A stretch of 64,000 nucleotides of DNA from an uncultured Cohaesibacter sp. (GTDB lineage Bacteria > Pseudomonadota > Alphaproteobacteria > Rhizobiales > Cohaesibacteraceae): contig NZ_OY781114.1 of the NCBI RefSeq assembly GCF_963676485.1, positions 1,820,501 through 1,884,500 of the forward strand, written 5' to 3'. Positions 62,039 through 64,000 of the stretch are shown here, one piece after another (positions within the stretch are counted from its first letter, which is position 1; every line of letters begins with the position of its first letter). Position numbers and translations under genes: made by a program. The notes under the pieces were generated by a model that did no database searches, was not told where the DNA came from, and saw only the letters and a program-made list of their open reading frames with translations.

Positions 62039-63148
62039 ATGTTTGAACGAGATCGTCTGAACCAGCTACCACCATTGGTCGGAATGGATGACAGGGTAAA
62101 GGATATATTCCGCACCATTGTGGAATCCTATCTTTCGACCGGTGATCCTGTGGGGTCGCGCAACATTTCCCGTGCCTTGCCCATTTCTCTTTCGCCGGCG
62201 TCGGTGCGCAATGTCATGTCCGATCTGGAACAACTCGGACTGATCTATTCGCCGCATACCAGTGCGGGCCGCCTGCCCACGGAAATGGGTTTGCGCTTCT
62301 TTGTGGATGCCATGATGGAATTTGGCGACCTGTCCAACGAAGAACGCAACGCCATCAAACGGCAGATGACCTCTTCCCATCAGCCTGATGCCGGCTTTGA
62401 GAGCCTGCTGACACAAGCCAGCCAGATGCTGTCCGGTCTGTCCTCCGGCGCAGGGCTTGTGTTGACCAACAAGCAGGACCAGCGCCTCAAGCATGTGGAG
62501 TTCGTGCGGCTTGAAGCCACAAAAGCGCTGGTTGTCCTCGTTGACGAGGATGACAAGGTGGAAAATCGCCTTATGACCCTGCCCAAGGGACTGCCTGCCT
62601 CAGCGCTGACGGAGGCGAGCAACTTTCTCAATGCCCACATTCGCGGCAAAACCCTGTATGAAGCGCAAAAGGAAATCGAGGCGCACCATGTGGAACTGCA
62701 GGCCGAGCTGGATGAACTCACCGCGAAGCTGGTGGAATCAGGGGTTGCCACATGGGCCGGAGCAAGTGAAGACCAGCCCCAGAGCCTGATCATTCGCGGG
62801 CGTTCCAATCTTTTGGAAAATGTAACGGCGCAGGAAGACCTTGAGCGCATCCGTCATTTGTTTGATGATCTTGAATCCAAAAAGGATTTCATTCAGCTGT
62901 TGGAGCTGGCTGAACAGGGCGATGGGGTGCGAATCTATATCGGCTCTGAAAACCAGCTCTTTTCGCTCTCTGGCTCCTCGGTCATTGTCTCTCCCTATCG
63001 GGATGGCAACCAGAAGATTGTCGGCGTGTTGGGCGTCATTGGCCCGACCCGGCTGAATTATGCGCGCATCGTGCCCATGGTCGATTATACGGCGCGGGTG
63101 TTGAGCAGCATGCTGACAGATCCGGCAAGGCGCTTTGAAAGCGACTGA
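62039..63148 (+). CDS. hrcA: Heat-inducible transcription repressor HrcA
   Basis: Repressor of chaperonin genes through CIRCE elements (369 residues from the ATG at 62039). A winged-helix domain (about 12-95; [30 protein letters not shown] in parts, [25 protein letters not shown] in parts) precedes the ligand domain with [20 protein letters not shown] in parts and [23 protein letters not shown] 62039 leaves a short N-terminus as in relatives; ATG 61961 would add 26 residues. It is upstream of grpE, the conserved order. Confidence 0.93.
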   Translation: MFERDRLNQLPPLVGMDDRVKDIFRTIVESYLSTGDPVGSRNISRALPISLSPASVRNVMSDLEQLGLIYSPHTSAGRLPTEMGLRFFVDAMMEFGDLSNEERNAIKRQMTSSHQPDAGFESLLTQASQMLSGLSSGAGLVLTNKQDQRLKHVEFVRLEATKALVVLVDEDDKVENRLMTLPKGLPASALTEASNFLNAHIRGKTLYEAQKEIEAHHVELQAELDELTAKLVESGVATWAGASEDQPQSLIIRGRSNLLENVTAQEDLERIRHLFDDLESKKDFIQLLELAEQGDGVRIYIGSENQLFSLSGSSVIVSPYRDGNQKIVGVLGVIGPTRLNYARIVPMVDYTARVLSSMLTDPARRFESD

Positions 63149-63311
63149 TTGGCTCCACAATCTGGACAATCGGGCCGCTTTATCCAACTCTTTGCCCGTG
63201 AGCTCTTGATTTTTTGATCAGAAAGCTCGATATCCGGTGCAAACTCATGCCCGGGCAGCGGATGTACGCTGCCTCCCATTTTGGGCGCGCAATCAAAATA
63301 GAGGCTAGTAG

Positions 63312-63947
63312 ATGTCTGACGAAAACCGTAACCCTGAAGCTGTCGTAGACCCACTTGCCGAGGCTCCGGCTGAAGAGGTTTCCCAAGAGGAACCTTATCT
63401 CAATCCTTTGGAAGCTGCCGAACTGCGCATCAAAGAGATGGAAAAAGAAGCCTCCGAGATGAAAGACCAGCTGCTGCGCACGGTGGCTGACATGGAAAAT
63501 CTGCGTCGCCGGACCGAAAAGGAAATCCGCGATGCCAAGCAGTTTTCCGTCACCAGCTTTGCACGCGATATGCTGGCTGTGGCCGACAATCTACGTCGTG
63601 GTCTGGAAGCCATTCCTGAGGATGAACGGGCCAATGCCGATGGCACTTTGAAGGCCCTGTTGGAAGGCACCGAGATGACCGAACGGGAAATGCTCAAGAC
63701 GCTGGAAAAGCATGGCGTTAAAAAGCTGAATCCAGAAGGAGAAAAATTCGACCCGAATTATCATCAGGCCATGTTTGAAGTGCCCAACCCTGATGTCCCG
63801 AACAATTCTGTCATTCAGGTCGTACAATCCGGTTACGTCATTGGAACCCGAGTGCTCCGTCCTGCGATGGTTGGTGTCGCCAAGGGTGGCCCGAAATTCC
63901 CTGCGCAGCCTGCCGATGATGCAGACAGCCTTGACAAGAGCGTGTAA
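63312..63947 (+). CDS. grpE: Nucleotide exchange factor GrpE
   Basis: Co-chaperone that speeds ADP release from DnaK (211 residues). A charged N-terminus leads into a long coiled-coil (about 30-90; [19 protein letters not shown]), then [38 protein letters not shown] and the C-terminal [12 protein letters not shown] with [22 protein letters not shown] in parts. GAGG eight bases before the ATG supports the start. dnaK is not in the window. Confidence 0.96.
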   Translation: MSDENRNPEAVVDPLAEAPAEEVSQEEPYLNPLEAAELRIKEMEKEASEMKDQLLRTVADMENLRRRTEKEIRDAKQFSVTSFARDMLAVADNLRRGLEAIPEDERANADGTLKALLEGTEMTEREMLKTLEKHGVKKLNPEGEKFDPNYHQAMFEVPNPDVPNNSVIQVVQSGYVIGTRVLRPAMVGVAKGGPKFPAQPADDADSLDKSV

Positions 63948-63976
63948 GATAACGCTATCCAAGAACACCTTCCCTT

Positions 63977-64000
63977 AACGTAAGTGGAAGAGTTACGTTT
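63977..64000 (+). terminator. Possible terminator after grpE, cut by the window edge
   Basis: AACGTAA / TTACGTT seven-bp stem with a nine-base loop and the first T of a possible tail at the last base of the window. Confidence 0.45.

Noticed and set aside
1-64000. Mobile elements, CRISPR arrays, integrase or phage genes
   Set aside because: No transposase, integrase or phage protein, no regular direct repeats and no tRNA-flanked island were seen.

Overview
The window reads as chromosomal core DNA of an alphaproteobacterium of the order Hyphomicrobiales (Rhizobiales). The evidence is gene order and protein type: lnt - XRE regulator - metK - trmB - rimP - nusA - ylxR/L7Ae - infB - rbfA - truB - rpsO - pnp; dut - coaBC - ubiB - ubiE next to mutM; argB - yihA - yidC - rnpA - rpmH; comM, gshB - yraN - rsmI facing an LpoA-like lipoprotein; hemW - rdgB - rph facing hrcA - grpE. 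A marine genus such as Cohaesibacter would fit, but I cannot fix the genus from sequence alone. I see no tRNA, rRNA, CRISPR array, insertion sequence, integrase or attachment site.

Layout. 1-4.2 kb: the end of fabI and two tandem membrane GGDEF-EAL proteins (c-di-GMP turnover), the second with a degenerate GGDEF site. 4.3-19.9 kb: the lnt-to-pnp block for lipoprotein acylation, SAM synthesis, tRNA modification, ribosome maturation, transcription elongation, translation initiation and RNA decay, cut into units by strong intrinsic terminators; the metK, rimP and pnp leaders are structured. 19.9-25.1 kb: small housekeeping genes (a GNAT protein with an internal deletion, SH3 protein, 2-hydroxyacid dehydrogenase, MoeB/ThiF-like protein, DUF2259 protein, cysK).

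25.5-35.4 kb is the main accessory module. It is a divergent catabolic gene cluster: a ribose-type ABC importer plus a short-chain dehydrogenase on the minus strand, and a two-subunit transketolase, a glycerol-kinase-like FGGY kinase, a SorC-family regulator and a second short-chain dehydrogenase on the plus strand. Two good sigma-70 type promoters face away from each other in between, each with a 10-bp palindrome in or at its spacer. The gene content implies uptake of a polyol or sugar, oxidation to a ketose, phosphorylation, and cleavage by a dedicated transketolase. The substrate is not decided by the sequence; a branched or unusual polyol (for instance one feeding an apulose-4-phosphate type transketolase reaction) is a testable idea.

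35.4-64 kb returns to conserved blocks (pyrimidine hygiene, CoA, ubiquinone, DNA repair, arginine, membrane insertion, ribosome rescue, glutathione, cell-wall activation, heme chaperone, RNase PH, heat-shock control). These are interspersed with single accessory genes: a class V aminotransferase, a Vat-like hexapeptide acetyltransferase between yihA and yidC, a TVP38 membrane protein paired with a MerA-like flavoprotein, ogt, an isoprenylcysteine-methyltransferase-like membrane protein and a di-heme peroxidase.
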